Part shown: one piece after another, positions 1 through 8,787 of the stretch
How the letters are laid out: every line of letters begins with the position of its first letter
Position numbering within the stretch: position 1 is the stretch's first letter
Assembly: GCA_028284955.1 (NCBI GenBank)
Contig: JANQQS010000080.1
Coordinates: forward strand, 1-64,000
Reading direction: 5' to 3'
Origin: Myxococcota bacterium
Lineage (GTDB): Bacteria > Myxococcota_A > Polyangia > Polyangiales > Houyiibacteriaceae
DNA: 64,000 nt
Made by a program: the position numbers and the translations under genes
Notes under the pieces: model-generated
Database searches by the model: none
Told to the model about the DNA's origin: nothing
What the model saw: the letters and a program-made list of their open reading frames with translations, nothing else

Positions 1-124
1 TTGTTGCGACTGGAGCTGTGCGAGGCGGAGCGGACGAAGTCCGTGGAGCTGCACAGGTCTAGACGCAGTACGGGTCCGAAGGACCCTAGTCCAGCCGCGT
101 TCAGGCCAAAAGGCCGCCGCTCTA
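1..124 (-). repeat. Dispersed TAGAGC hairpin element, copy A (cut by window edge)
   Basis: Read on the minus strand from position 124, this begins TAGAGC and aligns without gaps to 45145-45268 on the plus strand, with 7 mismatches in 124 bases by eye. It contains the GGGTCC-TTC-GGACCC and CGGAC-TTC-GTCCG hairpins. The copy at 45145 runs on to 45361, so this one probably continues left of the window. The TAG at its end (122-124) is the stop codon of the flavin reductase gene. Its mechanism of spread is unknown. Confidence 0.85.
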
Positions 125-637
125 ACCTAGGAGGCGGTAGGAGCCGTTGAAATACACCAAAGGCTCTCCGTCGCTCCACTCGGCAGCGCCTACCCGCCCG
201 AAGCACACGGTGTGGCTTCCCACGCGCTCGCTCTTCATCAACGTGCACTCTAGTCGAGCAAGCGTATCGGGAAGAATTGGAGCTCCGGCAGCGCCGGTGC
301 GCCATTGCAGCCCGTCAAAACGAGCTCCTTCAAACTGCGCGTCACTAAATCGCTTGGAAAGGTGCTCCTGGTCGGCTCCGAGGAGATGAACGGCAAAGGC
401 GCCGGACCGCACGATCAAAGATTCGGTTGAGGAGCTTTGGTTCGCACACACGAGCACGATGGGAGGGTCCGCGGACACGCTGGAAAACGCAGACACCGTC
501 ATTCCCCGCAGCTCACCATCATGCTGGGCGGTAACCACCGTTACACCCGAAGCCCATCGTCTGAGGGTTTGTCTGAAGGTTTGTGGATCGAGTGCCACGG
601 GGTGTCCTGTTTCGCCTGCCTTGCGCGTTCCCGTCAA
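122..637 (-). CDS. Flavin reductase domain protein (HpaC/DIM6-type)
   Basis: The 171-residue product has the single split-barrel flavin reductase fold typical of the small subunit of two-component monooxygenases, which uses NAD(P)H to reduce free FMN or FAD. Visible hallmarks are the N-terminal FRQTLRRWASGVTVVTA stretch, the GMTVSAFSSVSADPPIVLVC segment (flavin-contacting in the family) and the C-terminal PLVYFNGSYRLL. The length is normal for the family. No monooxygenase large subunit lies nearby, so the oxygenase partner cannot be named. It is divergent from the dehydrogenase gene at 737. Its stop codon lies inside the repeat element at 1-124. Confidence 0.88.
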   Translation of the reverse strand: MTGTRKAGETGHPVALDPQTFRQTLRRWASGVTVVTAQHDGELRGMTVSAFSSVSADPPIVLVCANQSSSTESLIVRSGAFAVHLLGADQEHLSKRFSDAQFEGARFDGLQWRTGAAGAPILPDTLARLECTLMKSERVGSHTVCFGRVGAAEWSDGEPLVYFNGSYRLLG

Positions 638-736
638 TACCTTTCGGGTAGCGGTCAGTAGCGCCGCTCCACGCGCGAAGCAATGTCTAAGTTGCGTTCC
701 GCAAGCGCAGCCAACATCGGTATGTTAGTTTCCGGC

Positions 737-1660
737 ATGCGACGGGTTGCGCTGGTGACCGGCGCCAGCACGGGAATCGGGCTCGAAACCGCACACGGGC
801 TTGCTCAACGTGGCTTTTCCGTCGTTCTTTGCGGCCGACACGCACAACGCCTCGAGGGCGCGCGGACGAGCGTCCAAGCCATTGCCCCCAGCGCGGAAGC
901 CCAATCGATCCAGTCAGATTTTGCGTCTCTAGCCCAAGTGCACAACCTCGCCCGCGATTTTTTGTCTCGCTTCCATCGACTTGACGTGTTGATCAACAAC
1001 GCGGGAACGTGGGTGCCGAAGCGGCGAGAGAGCGTGGATGGTCATGAATACACCTTCGCCGTGAATCATCTCGCACCATTCTTGCTGACCGAGTTGCTTC
1101 TCCCGCTGTTGAAAGAAACAGGTCGTCGAAGCGGCTCACCATCTCGTGTCGTATTTGTTTCCTCGCGCCTCCATCGGAGACCATCGGAGTTTCCCTTTGG
1201 TGACGTCCACAACCAGCGACGCTATCGCGGAATCGTTGCCTATGCTCAGTCAAAACTCGCCAACGTGATGTACGCAAATGAACTCGCGCGGCGGATGCGC
1301 AACACCGAAGTCACTTCGAACAGCCTTCACCCAGGAGAAGTCGCGACCCACATCGTGCGCCATCACCCCATTCTTCGGCACGCGATTCGTTTCGCACGAC
1401 CCTTTCTCCAAGACCCCGCACGCGGCGCAAAACCTTCGATATTCGTCGCCACGTCGCCAGAGCTGAAGCAGACAACCGGAGCCTATTTTCACGCCTGCAA
1501 GATGCGCGCGCCCAACCCTTACGCGCAACGCGAGGACGCCCAGGATCGACTGAGAGCGCTTTGCGTGCAACTCACTCGCGCTTCTCAGCAAACACTTCTT
1601 GAGCGCCCGTCTGGCCCTACGCAGGAGAATTCATGGACCACACCGAGCACCTCATCGTAG
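737..1660 (+). CDS. Short-chain dehydrogenase/reductase (retinol-dehydrogenase-like)
   Basis: A classical SDR oxidoreductase using NAD(P)(H). It has the cofactor-binding TGASTGIG near the N-terminus, NNAG in strand 4 and the catalytic YAQSK with an upstream Ser in VFVSSRLH. The first candidate start is ATG 683, but ATG 737 puts the Rossmann motif six residues from the N-terminus as usual, so I use 737 (307 residues); 722 is also possible. The sequence resembles retinol dehydrogenase/WW-domain oxidoreductase-like bacterial SDRs. The substrate is unknown. The 3' end overlaps the next gene by 28 bases, so the two are probably co-transcribed. Confidence 0.9.
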   Translation: MRRVALVTGASTGIGLETAHGLAQRGFSVVLCGRHAQRLEGARTSVQAIAPSAEAQSIQSDFASLAQVHNLARDFLSRFHRLDVLINNAGTWVPKRRESVDGHEYTFAVNHLAPFLLTELLLPLLKETGRRSGSPSRVVFVSSRLHRRPSEFPFGDVHNQRRYRGIVAYAQSKLANVMYANELARRMRNTEVTSNSLHPGEVATHIVRHHPILRHAIRFARPFLQDPARGAKPSIFVATSPELKQTTGAYFHACKMRAPNPYAQREDAQDRLRALCVQLTRASQQTLLERPSGPTQENSWTTPSTSS

Positions 1661-2907
1661 GCGGCGGAATCAGCGGCCTTGCGTACGCCGATTGGCTGAA
1701 CACGAGCGACTACTTGATCTGCGAAGCCGACACCGACGTCGGAGGCTATTGCAAGACGGTGACCCAAGATGGCTTTGTTTGGGACTACTCCGGTCACTTT
1801 TTTCATTTTCGCCACCCCGAAATCGAGCGTTACCTCATCGAGCGCATGGGCGATCAACGAGTGCTCAAAGTTGCCCGCCAAAGCCGCATTTACTTCGGAG
1901 AAACGCTGATCGATTTTCCCTTCCAAAAAAATATTCACCAGCTGCCTCGGGAAGACTTCATCGACTGCTTGGTCGACCTGTACTTCAAAGATGACGGACC
2001 ATCGTCGAACTTCCAGAACATGCTTTACGCGAAATTTGGCAAGAGCATCGCGGATAAATTTTTGATTCCATACAACCAGAAACTCTACGCGACGGAGCTC
2101 GACCGCCTCGACGCGAACGCCATGGGCCGCTTCTTTCCCTACGCCAATATCGACGAGATCATTCGCAACTTTAGAACGCCGGACAATGCGAGCTACAACG
2201 CAACCTTCACGTATCCCGAAGGGGGTGCCATTCAATACGTTCGCGCGCTCCAAAAAGAAATTCCGGGGTCACAGATTTCGCTCTCCGAACGTGTACTTTC
2301 CATCGACCTCACGCGTCGACAGGCCCGCACCAACAAACGCTCGCTCTCGTTTACGCATCTGGTCAGCACGATGCCCTTTCACCGACTGCTCCGCATGTGT
2401 TCCCTCGACGGTCGCCTGCTCGATCATGACCCCCGCATCTACAGCTACAATCAAGTGCAGATATTTAACCTCGGATTCGATGCCAAGGGATGGACGAACG
2501 CCCATTGGATCTACTTTCCCCAAGAAGAGCTTCCGTTTTACCGGGTTGGCTTCTACGACAATATATTTGGAACCGACCGCATGAGCCTCTACGTCGAAAT
2601 CGGCCGACCCGCGGATTTCTCGACCGACGCGCAAGCCACCGCGTCCACACTCGACAGCGTGCTCAGCGCGCTCAGGCACTGCGGGATCGTGACCGATCAA
2701 AACATGATCTCTCATCACCACGTTGTGCTGGATCCCGCGTACGTGCACATCACTCAAGCATCCCTTGGAGACGTCGCCGAAAAGAAGGCTCTACTCGACG
2801 CACACGGAGTGCATTCGATCGGCCGCTACGGCTCGTGGACGTATTGCTCTATCGAAGACAATATCGTGGAGGCGCGAGCACTTGCGGACGAGCTCGGCAA
2901 ACCATAG
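1633..2907 (+). CDS. FAD-dependent amine-oxidase-like protein
   Basis: The 424-residue protein starts with a dinucleotide-binding motif (LIVGGGISGLAYADWL) followed by an acidic residue in CEAD and the GGYCKT segment, as in the NAD(P)-binding/amine oxidase and UDP-galactopyranose-mutase-like families. The SGHFFHFRHPE segment and the YNQKLYATELD region fit the mutase/protoporphyrinogen-oxidase-like subgroup often found in glycan gene sets. A purine-rich AGGAGAAT lies just before ATG 1633. It overlaps the upstream SDR gene, so they may act in one pathway. The exact reaction is not determinable from sequence alone. Confidence 0.82.
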   Translation: MDHTEHLIVGGGISGLAYADWLNTSDYLICEADTDVGGYCKTVTQDGFVWDYSGHFFHFRHPEIERYLIERMGDQRVLKVARQSRIYFGETLIDFPFQKNIHQLPREDFIDCLVDLYFKDDGPSSNFQNMLYAKFGKSIADKFLIPYNQKLYATELDRLDANAMGRFFPYANIDEIIRNFRTPDNASYNATFTYPEGGAIQYVRALQKEIPGSQISLSERVLSIDLTRRQARTNKRSLSFTHLVSTMPFHRLLRMCSLDGRLLDHDPRIYSYNQVQIFNLGFDAKGWTNAHWIYFPQEELPFYRVGFYDNIFGTDRMSLYVEIGRPADFSTDAQATASTLDSVLSALRHCGIVTDQNMISHHHVVLDPAYVHITQASLGDVAEKKALLDAHGVHSIGRYGSWTYCSIEDNIVEARALADELGKP

Positions 2908-3013
2908 CTGTCCGCTGGAAGCGCCTCGCCGGCAATTTGCTATCGAACGTTATTGAACGGGAATGACGGTCTTGACCACGCGCACGCGCTGGAAGCGTGA
3001 GGGCAAGAAACGC

Positions 3014-3039
3014 AAAAGGCGCCCGCCGGAGCGGACGCC
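3014..3039 (-). terminator. Probable intrinsic terminator of the 3070-4053 gene
   Basis: Read on the minus strand the sequence forms a 9-bp GC-rich stem (GGCGTCCGC with GCGGGCGCC, one mismatch) around a TCCG loop and is followed by TTTT. It sits about 30 bases past the stop codon of the DUF4397 gene. A sister hairpin follows the paralogous gene. Confidence 0.65.
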
Positions 3040-3069
3040 TCTATGCATGTTTGAAGAACGTTGTGGGAT

Positions 3070-4053
3070 TTACGAGGCAGGCGCGGTGTTCACCACCGTA
3101 ATGAGCCGCTCGATCGGATTGTAGAATATCGTGACTGCGGCTCCGTTCATATCCGGAATCGCCGTAAACGGCGCGTCGCCTCCTTCGACGGCGCCAAAAA
3201 AGTCGCCGTCCGCGCAGCGCGTTTCGTCCATGCCGGGCAATCCAAGAAGAAACATCTTGTTCGACGAACCAATGCCGTCGAGAACAGCTCGGTCTATTTC
3301 AACCCGGGTCGTTTCCCCGTACTCCACGCCGTCCGGGTCGGAGGCGGTCAAGTCAGTATCCTCGGAGTCGTTCAGGCAAAGCAACGTGGGCTCCGTTCCC
3401 GCCCGAACGTTGACGAAGGCAATCGACAGCAGCGAGCTATCCATCGGTGCCAACACCTCTTCGTGCGCAAAGAGCGTCGGCTGAGTTTCCATCTCATCCG
3501 AATCCAGATCACCGATCGCGGCGACGGTGTACGCTTTTGCGGGGTCAATGTTGAGATCCGCGAGCGCGATGGAAATCACCGGAGTTTCACTGCCCGAACC
3601 GTCCGGGCAAGTCGTTCCAGAAATATCGCCGAACTCGTAGACTTCGAGGGTCGTGCCGGCCGGCAACGCCGAGGCCGGCGCGAGCAGGAAATCGGTAATG
3701 TCTTCTTCGCTGAGAGGCGGAGGCGTTACAGCGTTGAGCAGGGTGTTGAGCAACGTGATCTCAGAACCCGTGTTGGCGCATACTCCGACGTCTCCCGCGC
3801 CGTCGATAAAGTGCGCGAAGCGCAATGTAATGAATGTCTCCTGAGGACCGCTGTCTGCAGCGGCATCGCTGGTGCTCGAGTCGCTTGTTCCACTATCGCG
3901 AACCACGGTTCCGCTATCCCGCGTGATGGTGGTTCCGCTGTCCCGGGTCGTGGTTCCGCTGTCCCGGGTCGAGACGGAGTCGTCGTCTCCACATCCCATG
4001 CCCGCGACCGCGAGCATCGACGCAACAAATAGATAAGAGCATTTTCGTTTCAT
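3070..4053 (-). CDS. DUF4397-type lipoprotein, paralogue 1
   Basis: A secreted lipoprotein: a Lys/Arg-rich N-terminus, a hydrophobic stretch and a lipobox (AGMGC, Cys near residue 22), then an Asp/Thr/Ser-rich spacer with repeated TRDSGTT units (residues about 28-65). The remaining 250 residues have the beta-rich pattern of DUF4397 (FITLRFAHFIDGAGDVGVC, GTTLEVYEFGD, KAYTVAAIGDLD). A good ribosome site (AGGGAGA) precedes ATG 4053. It is the downstream member of a tandem duplicate with the gene at 4264-5244, and both have similar upstream and terminator sequences. Its role is probably surface or periplasmic; the function is unknown. Confidence 0.85.
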   Translation of the reverse strand: MKRKCSYLFVASMLAVAGMGCGDDDSVSTRDSGTTTRDSGTTITRDSGTVVRDSGTSDSSTSDAAADSGPQETFITLRFAHFIDGAGDVGVCANTGSEITLLNTLLNAVTPPPLSEEDITDFLLAPASALPAGTTLEVYEFGDISGTTCPDGSGSETPVISIALADLNIDPAKAYTVAAIGDLDSDEMETQPTLFAHEEVLAPMDSSLLSIAFVNVRAGTEPTLLCLNDSEDTDLTASDPDGVEYGETTRVEIDRAVLDGIGSSNKMFLLGLPGMDETRCADGDFFGAVEGGDAPFTAIPDMNGAAVTIFYNPIERLITVVNTAPAS

Positions 4054-4207
4054 AAAGATTGTCTCCCTCTACGGCGTCGTCCCGCGATTTCCCCCGGTTT
4101 CGAGCCCCTCGCCAAAACACGCCTTATGTAAACATTTTCCGATATCAAAACCAAAGCAAACATGCGAAGCGTTTGTCGCACGGAGAATCACGCGTATCGC
4201 GAATGCG

Positions 4208-4236
4208 AAAGGCGCCCCCTGAAGAGGACGCCTTTT
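4208..4236 (-). terminator. Probable intrinsic terminator of the 4264-5244 gene
   Basis: On the minus strand GGCGTCCTC pairs with GGGGGCGCC (two G-T wobbles) around a TTCA loop, followed by TTT. It is similar in stem and position to the hairpin at 3014-3039, so it was probably duplicated together with the gene. On the plus strand it is followed by a T-rich run, so it may work in both directions. Confidence 0.6.
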
Positions 4237-4263
4237 CTTTTTTGGTAGGTTTGACGGTGTGGA

Positions 4264-5244
4264 CTAAGGAGCGGTCGGCGCAACGTTCGGCACCACAACC
4301 ACCCGATCGTTAAATCCAGTCACAAATAATGTCGCCGCGTCTCCATTGTCGGGAAACGCGTTGAGGTCCTCATCCTCATCCACAGGAATATACGATACCG
4401 ACTCGTCTGGACATCCGCCTGGGCTCACTTCGTTGAAGTACACGAGCGAGGTGAGCGTTTCTACTGGGAACTCGGCGGTGCCGAACTCGCCAAACGCGAG
4501 CCCCTCGGTATCTCCCGGACGCAGATTGGTTCCTCCGGACGTCAGAATGCAGAAGAGAAAAGCAGGCTCCCGAGGACGCGCCAGCACCAAGTTTAGGATG
4601 GAGTTCGCAGGGTCCGCTGGTTCGAATACTTCTTCGACAGCAAGGAGTGTCGGCTCTTCATCCATGATATCGGTGCCAATCTCGCCGATCGCCGCGATGG
4701 TGTAGGCCTTCGTCGGGTCGATGCCCAAGTCCGCCAAGGCAACCGAGAATATGGGAGACTCGGAGCCCGATCCGTCCGGACACGTCGTTCCAGAAATGTC
4801 GCCAAACTCGTAAACCTCGAGGGTCGTGCCAGCGGGCAATGCCGACGCAGGTGCCCAAACAAAGTCGGTCACGAGCTCTTCGCTAAGGGCGGGCGGAGCT
4901 CCGTCGCCAAGCAGCGTGTTTAGTAGCGTGATCTCGGTGCCGGTGTTGGCGCACACCCCCACGTCCCCAGCGCCTTCGATGAAGTGCGCGAAACGCATCG
5001 CTATGAATGTCTCCATCGGCCCGCCATCGGCCGCAGCGTCACCGGTACTTGAGTCGCCGGTACTTGAGTCGCTAGCACCGCCATCGCGAACCACGGTTCC
5101 GCTATCCCGCATGACGGTGGTTCCGCTGTCCGGGGTCGTCGTGGTCCCGCTGTCCCGGGTCGAGACCGAGTCGTCATCCCCACATCCAATGCCCGCGACC
5201 GCGAGCACGGAAGCGACAAGCAAATAAGAGCATTTTCGTTTCAC
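4264..5244 (-). CDS. DUF4397-type lipoprotein, paralogue 2
   Basis: Tandem paralogue of the 3070-4053 product, with a nearly identical signal peptide, lipobox (AGIGC) and DSVSTRDSGTTT spacer. The start codon is GTG here (ATG in paralogue 1), preceded by AGGGAGG at the same distance. The DUF4397 core is conserved in the first half (MRFAHFIEGAGDVGVCANTG, GTTLEVYEFGDISGTTCPDGSGS) and diverges in the C-terminal third. The spacer carries a 15-base duplication giving SSTGDSSTGD. Both genes probably arose by a local duplication that included promoter and terminator. The function is unknown. Confidence 0.85.
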   Translation of the reverse strand: MKRKCSYLLVASVLAVAGIGCGDDDSVSTRDSGTTTTPDSGTTVMRDSGTVVRDGGASDSSTGDSSTGDAAADGGPMETFIAMRFAHFIEGAGDVGVCANTGTEITLLNTLLGDGAPPALSEELVTDFVWAPASALPAGTTLEVYEFGDISGTTCPDGSGSESPIFSVALADLGIDPTKAYTIAAIGEIGTDIMDEEPTLLAVEEVFEPADPANSILNLVLARPREPAFLFCILTSGGTNLRPGDTEGLAFGEFGTAEFPVETLTSLVYFNEVSPGGCPDESVSYIPVDEDEDLNAFPDNGDAATLFVTGFNDRVVVVPNVAPTAP

Positions 5245-5786
5245 AAAGATTGCCTCCCTCTACGGCGTTTCGTCCCGCGAGTTCTCCGATTTCGAGCCCC
5301 CCGGTCAAAACACACATTATGTAAACATCTATCTATATCAAAATCGAGGCGAACATGCGAAACGTTTGTCACACGCCGCCAAGTTTTCTATCCGATCCGA
5401 CCCGACCCACGGCCACCGACTCAACAAATCGCCACCCCTTGATCGTAGTTTCGCCGCTTGATCGTAGTTTCGCCGCGGCTCGTACCGCACTCCGGACCCA
5501 TCCTCCGAAGCGGATCCGGAATCAGCTTTTGTGATCCATCCCCGGTTACCGACCTTCGCCGCGAATAGCAACAACTTGTTTCGTCGGAACGATTTTCATT
5601 CTGGCACGACGTGCTTCGCAAGTTTTGATTGTCTTGTGGTATTCTATTTTCCGCGTTGCAGACGGCAGTGGGGATGTCGAGAGATAGAGCAATGTGGGGT
5701 GTGGGTGCATATCCGGCGGCGGCGGTTCGGCGAAGACATGGGTCCCCAAACGACGATCCAAAGACCATGAAGGAGCGTACAATCCG
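5245..5786. other. Long intergenic region between divergent genes
   Basis: The first 110 bases resemble the region upstream of the paralogous gene at 3070-4053 (shared TTATGTAAACAT and CGAAACGTTTGTC blocks), so they probably hold that gene's promoter. A perfect 19-base direct repeat (CTTGATCGTAGTTTCGCCG) occupies 5438-5456 and 5457-5475. The part from 5560 on is more AT-rich and should contain the promoter of the 5787 gene, but I cannot place it. The short open frames here overlap one another and look like chance. Confidence 0.5.
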
Positions 5787-6656
5787 ATGATCGGTGAAGA
5801 TCTGCGGCCACAAGAGTGGTGCACGCCCAGAGCGTGGGGGAAGATCAAATGGATCCTGGTATCCGCAGCGATGATGGGCTTGTGGGGCTTAGCTCCAGCC
5901 GCTGCGTTCGCGCACCCTGCGATCGAAAAAAGCGAAGAGCTTTACAACGAAGCCAAGTTTGACGAGGCGCTCGATGCGTTGGCCGAAGCCGAAGCCGCGC
6001 CCGAGCTATCCGTGGACGAGCTCAAACAACTGCTCGAAGTTCGAGCGAGAGTGTATTTGGCCAAGGGCGACTTTTTGGAAATGGAGACCGAGCTCATTCG
6101 ACTGGGACTTGTCTCTCCCAACCACACCTTCGATCGTCGCACCCCACCCGACATCACCCGAACATTCCAGCAGGTGCGCGGCCGCACTCGAGGGTCATTC
6201 CGCGTCGAAGTGGAGACCAAAGCCGTAGCCGGCAACGTAACGTTCGAAGCGTCCCTGTCGCAAGAAGCGTTCGGATTGGTACGAAAGATTGAAGTGTATG
6301 CGCGGAAAAAAGGCGTTGCTAAGTGGACCGTGCACGACACCACGGTCGTAATTCCAGCCAAAATCGGGGACAGCGTTGAGTACTACGCCCGCGCGGTTGG
6401 TCCGGGTCAAGTCATCGTCGCGGTGGCCGGGAGCAAGAAGGAGCCGCTGACTTTTGTGGTGGGCAGTCCGGAGCCCCAAGGTGGACGAAACGCGTTCGGC
6501 GAGCCTAGCGACAGCAAGCGCAAAGTCGGCGCATGGCCGTGGATCGTCGCCGGAGTCGCGGTAGCCGCAGGCGTCGCAGTGCTCACCTGGCTGCTCGTAT
6601 CCGATTCCGGAGACGGTGAAAACACCAACCCTGCGGTTCCTAGTTTTGAGTTCTGA
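5787..6656 (+). CDS. Secreted TPR-like protein with C-terminal membrane anchor
   Basis: ATG 5787 is preferred over 5694 because AAGGAG lies upstream and the signal peptide then starts properly (hydrophobic WILVSAAMMGLWGLAPAAAFA). The 289-residue product has a tetratricopeptide-like helical region (EKSEELYNEAKFDEALDALAEAEA, then LLEVRARVYLAKGDFLEMETELIRLG), a beta-rich middle domain and one transmembrane segment near the C-terminus (WPWIVAGVAVAAGVAVLTWLL) with a short acidic tail. This architecture is common in myxobacterial envelope proteins. It lies 6 bases upstream of the beta-helix lipoprotein gene, so the two are one operon. The exact function is unknown. Confidence 0.75.
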   Translation: MIGEDLRPQEWCTPRAWGKIKWILVSAAMMGLWGLAPAAAFAHPAIEKSEELYNEAKFDEALDALAEAEAAPELSVDELKQLLEVRARVYLAKGDFLEMETELIRLGLVSPNHTFDRRTPPDITRTFQQVRGRTRGSFRVEVETKAVAGNVTFEASLSQEAFGLVRKIEVYARKKGVAKWTVHDTTVVIPAKIGDSVEYYARAVGPGQVIVAVAGSKKEPLTFVVGSPEPQGGRNAFGEPSDSKRKVGAWPWIVAGVAVAAGVAVLTWLLVSDSGDGENTNPAVPSFEF

Positions 6657-6662
6657 GGTCTG

Positions 6663-8642
6663 ATGCACCAACCCCGGTTTGCCCATAGTCTATTCGTTTT
6701 CGCGTTTGCGCTGAGCGGCGCATGCAACAAAGTGAAACTCAATCCCCTCCCTGACTCGGGGGCACGATTCGACTCTGAGGCAAACGGAGACGCCAGTGGC
6801 GACGCGGGTTCGAATGTCGTCGTATCGGATGCGCTCCAGATTTATCCGCAAGCCCCCAACGCGGTGCAGAGCTCCACGTTTCAAGTGCGCGTCAACGGCA
6901 GTCCCGTATTCGTCGAAGAAAATCGCCGGATCAGCCACAGCCATTTCGCGTTTGCCGGCACCGTGCAGATTGAAGTGGAATTTGTGGATCCAATCCGCTC
7001 GTTTCGGCTAAGCCCGCTGCACGGAATCGAACCCGAGGTCGACGGCAATGTGCTGTCGTTTTCGCTCTCGGTCCCGCGGAAACTGATTCTCCACCAAGTC
7101 AACGGCGGCGCGGCTGACTTCGCGCTCGACCGACGCCTCTTCATCTTTGCGGATCCTCTTGCGGCTCCGCCGCCTGATCCGAGCCTGCCGGACGTACAAA
7201 GCGCGGTCGGCATGGGCATCAATCCCACCAGCGGGGATGACCAAACCGGCGCGATTCAAGCACTGATCGATGGTCTGTCTTCCTCTGGTGGCGGAACACT
7301 GGTGTTTGACCCCGGGCTCTACGTCGTCCGCTCGCTGTTCATGAAAGATGACGTCACGTTGCACATCGCGCCGGGAGCGCGCATCCAAGGGTCCGACGTT
7401 CCCCCAGGCGAAGACGGGCTTATCAAGTTCTTCCGAGTCAACAACGCCCATCTCAAAGGACGCGGCTCGGCAAACGCGAATGGCGTTTTTCTTCGCTATC
7501 AACGGGGGTCCAACAGTTCGATCATCCGCGCCGACGAATCATCCAACTGCACGATGGAAGACGTGATCCTACTCGATCCATCGTCGTTTGCCGTCTGGGT
7601 ACGCAAATCTGAGCATTGGACGATGTACAACACCAAGCAAATTGATTACGCGAACACCGATCTAGAAAATACCGGCGGAGAAGACGGCATCGACCCCGAT
7701 GCCTCTCGTCATTTCCTCGCCGACAATATTTTCATCTACGCTGGCGACGATGCGACCGCCATCAAAGCGATCGATCCGCCGTTCGAGTTTGTCGAAGACA
7801 TTACGTTCCGCAATAGCGTGATCTTCAACGCCGCGCTCGGATCCGGGCTCGGAATCGGTAGCCAACTCGGAAACAGTCATTTGCGGGACATCACGTTCGA
7901 AAACAACGATGTGGTGGCCGCGCGCTTCAGTTTGGATGCCGGAATGCGGGAGTTCACTTCCTCGGCAGACGACACCCCGATTCTGGAACGCGTCTGGTTT
8001 CGCAACAATCGATTTGGCTTCGCGCGCGGCTCCTACGTGTTTGGTGCCACAGTCGCCAGAAGGGGCATTTTTCGGGATTTCGTGCTGGAAAACTTGGACT
8101 TCGCCGGCCATCAAGACGGCCCCACGGCCAACTTCCCTCAGCTCCAGACGTTGGGCGACGAAAGCGTAATTACCCGGTGGACCTTGGACGGAGTTCGCAT
8201 CGCGGTCACACTCTTACGAGACCTCGACCAGTTCTCAGACGTCGGCCCCCGCGTTTCCGAAATCACATTCGCAAACTCAACGCCGAAAGTAGTTGGCGTC
8301 TCTTTGCTCACTGGCGACGACGCCGAGGAGGACGCCTACTTCGTGGCAGAAGGCGCCGAAGCTCGCTTCCGTGTGCAGCGCACCGGGGACACGAGCGCGC
8401 CCGTCGACGTCACGTACCAAATGCACGGAATGGGCGATAATGGCGAAGACTACCAAACGCTAAGCGGAACCGTCACCATTGACGCGGGGCGCGACTCCGC
8501 GGACATCGCACTCCAGACCATCGCCGATGGTGTTGAAGAAGGCCTCGAAACGGTATTGATCTCGCTCACCAACACGCACGGTGGCCCGTACATGATCGGC
8601 CCCGACTACCACGCCATGGTCACCATCGCCGACGGTATGTAG
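6663..8642 (+). CDS. Lipoprotein with GH28-like parallel beta-helix and Calx-beta domain
   Basis: A 659-residue lipoprotein (lipobox LSGAC). Residues about 60-170 form a beta-rich N-terminal module. Residues about 185-530 are a right-handed parallel beta-helix like polygalacturonase/GH28 or GH49 enzymes (GGGTLVFDPGLYVV, then EDGIDPDAS and YAGDDATAIK). The usual GHG catalytic-site motif reads GSGLGIGS here, so the His is missing. Residues about 560-650 match a Calx-beta domain (AEGAEARFRVQRTGD, VTIDAGRDSADI). It probably binds or cleaves a polysaccharide at the cell surface, but activity is uncertain. It forms an operon with the 5787 gene. Confidence 0.82.
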   Translation: MHQPRFAHSLFVFAFALSGACNKVKLNPLPDSGARFDSEANGDASGDAGSNVVVSDALQIYPQAPNAVQSSTFQVRVNGSPVFVEENRRISHSHFAFAGTVQIEVEFVDPIRSFRLSPLHGIEPEVDGNVLSFSLSVPRKLILHQVNGGAADFALDRRLFIFADPLAAPPPDPSLPDVQSAVGMGINPTSGDDQTGAIQALIDGLSSSGGGTLVFDPGLYVVRSLFMKDDVTLHIAPGARIQGSDVPPGEDGLIKFFRVNNAHLKGRGSANANGVFLRYQRGSNSSIIRADESSNCTMEDVILLDPSSFAVWVRKSEHWTMYNTKQIDYANTDLENTGGEDGIDPDASRHFLADNIFIYAGDDATAIKAIDPPFEFVEDITFRNSVIFNAALGSGLGIGSQLGNSHLRDITFENNDVVAARFSLDAGMREFTSSADDTPILERVWFRNNRFGFARGSYVFGATVARRGIFRDFVLENLDFAGHQDGPTANFPQLQTLGDESVITRWTLDGVRIAVTLLRDLDQFSDVGPRVSEITFANSTPKVVGVSLLTGDDAEEDAYFVAEGAEARFRVQRTGDTSAPVDVTYQMHGMGDNGEDYQTLSGTVTIDAGRDSADIALQTIADGVEEGLETVLISLTNTHGGPYMIGPDYHAMVTIADGM

Positions 8643-8707
8643 TCAGCTCGTCGACACTGATTCTGAGTCCGAGGCTGACACAGATTCAGCATCTGCATCC
8701 GCTCCTG
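8643..8707. repeat. Short hexamer-type tract
   Basis: The stretch contains GATTCTGAGTCCGAGGCTGA and GATTCAGCATCTGCATCC, the same six-base-phased style (TC then variable bases) as the long tracts at 23.8, 40.5 and 53.7 kb. It lies between two convergent genes and adjoins element copy B. Confidence 0.45.
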
Positions 8708-8781
8708 ATGTTCGGGTTCCGAAGGACCCCCAGTGTAGATAGGCAGGGGCAGCCGCGATCAGGCAAAAGGCCATTGCTCTA
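8708..8781 (-). repeat. Dispersed TAGAGC hairpin element, copy B (short or truncated)
   Basis: On the minus strand it starts TAGAGCAATGGCCTTTTGCC followed by TGATCGCGGCTG and then GGGTCCTTCGGAACCC, matching the first 30 bases and the first hairpin of copies A and C. I find no matching distal end, so it is truncated or diverged. Its TAGAGC starts 6 bases after the stop codon of the RCC1 gene at 8788. Confidence 0.7.
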
Positions 8782-8787
8782 GCTATC

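Noticed and set aside
1-124. TAGAGC elements as integron attC sites
   Set aside because: They sit at gene ends and fold, but the required core site (GTTRRRY) is not present in the four copies and the genes are in mixed orientation; no integrase is seen.
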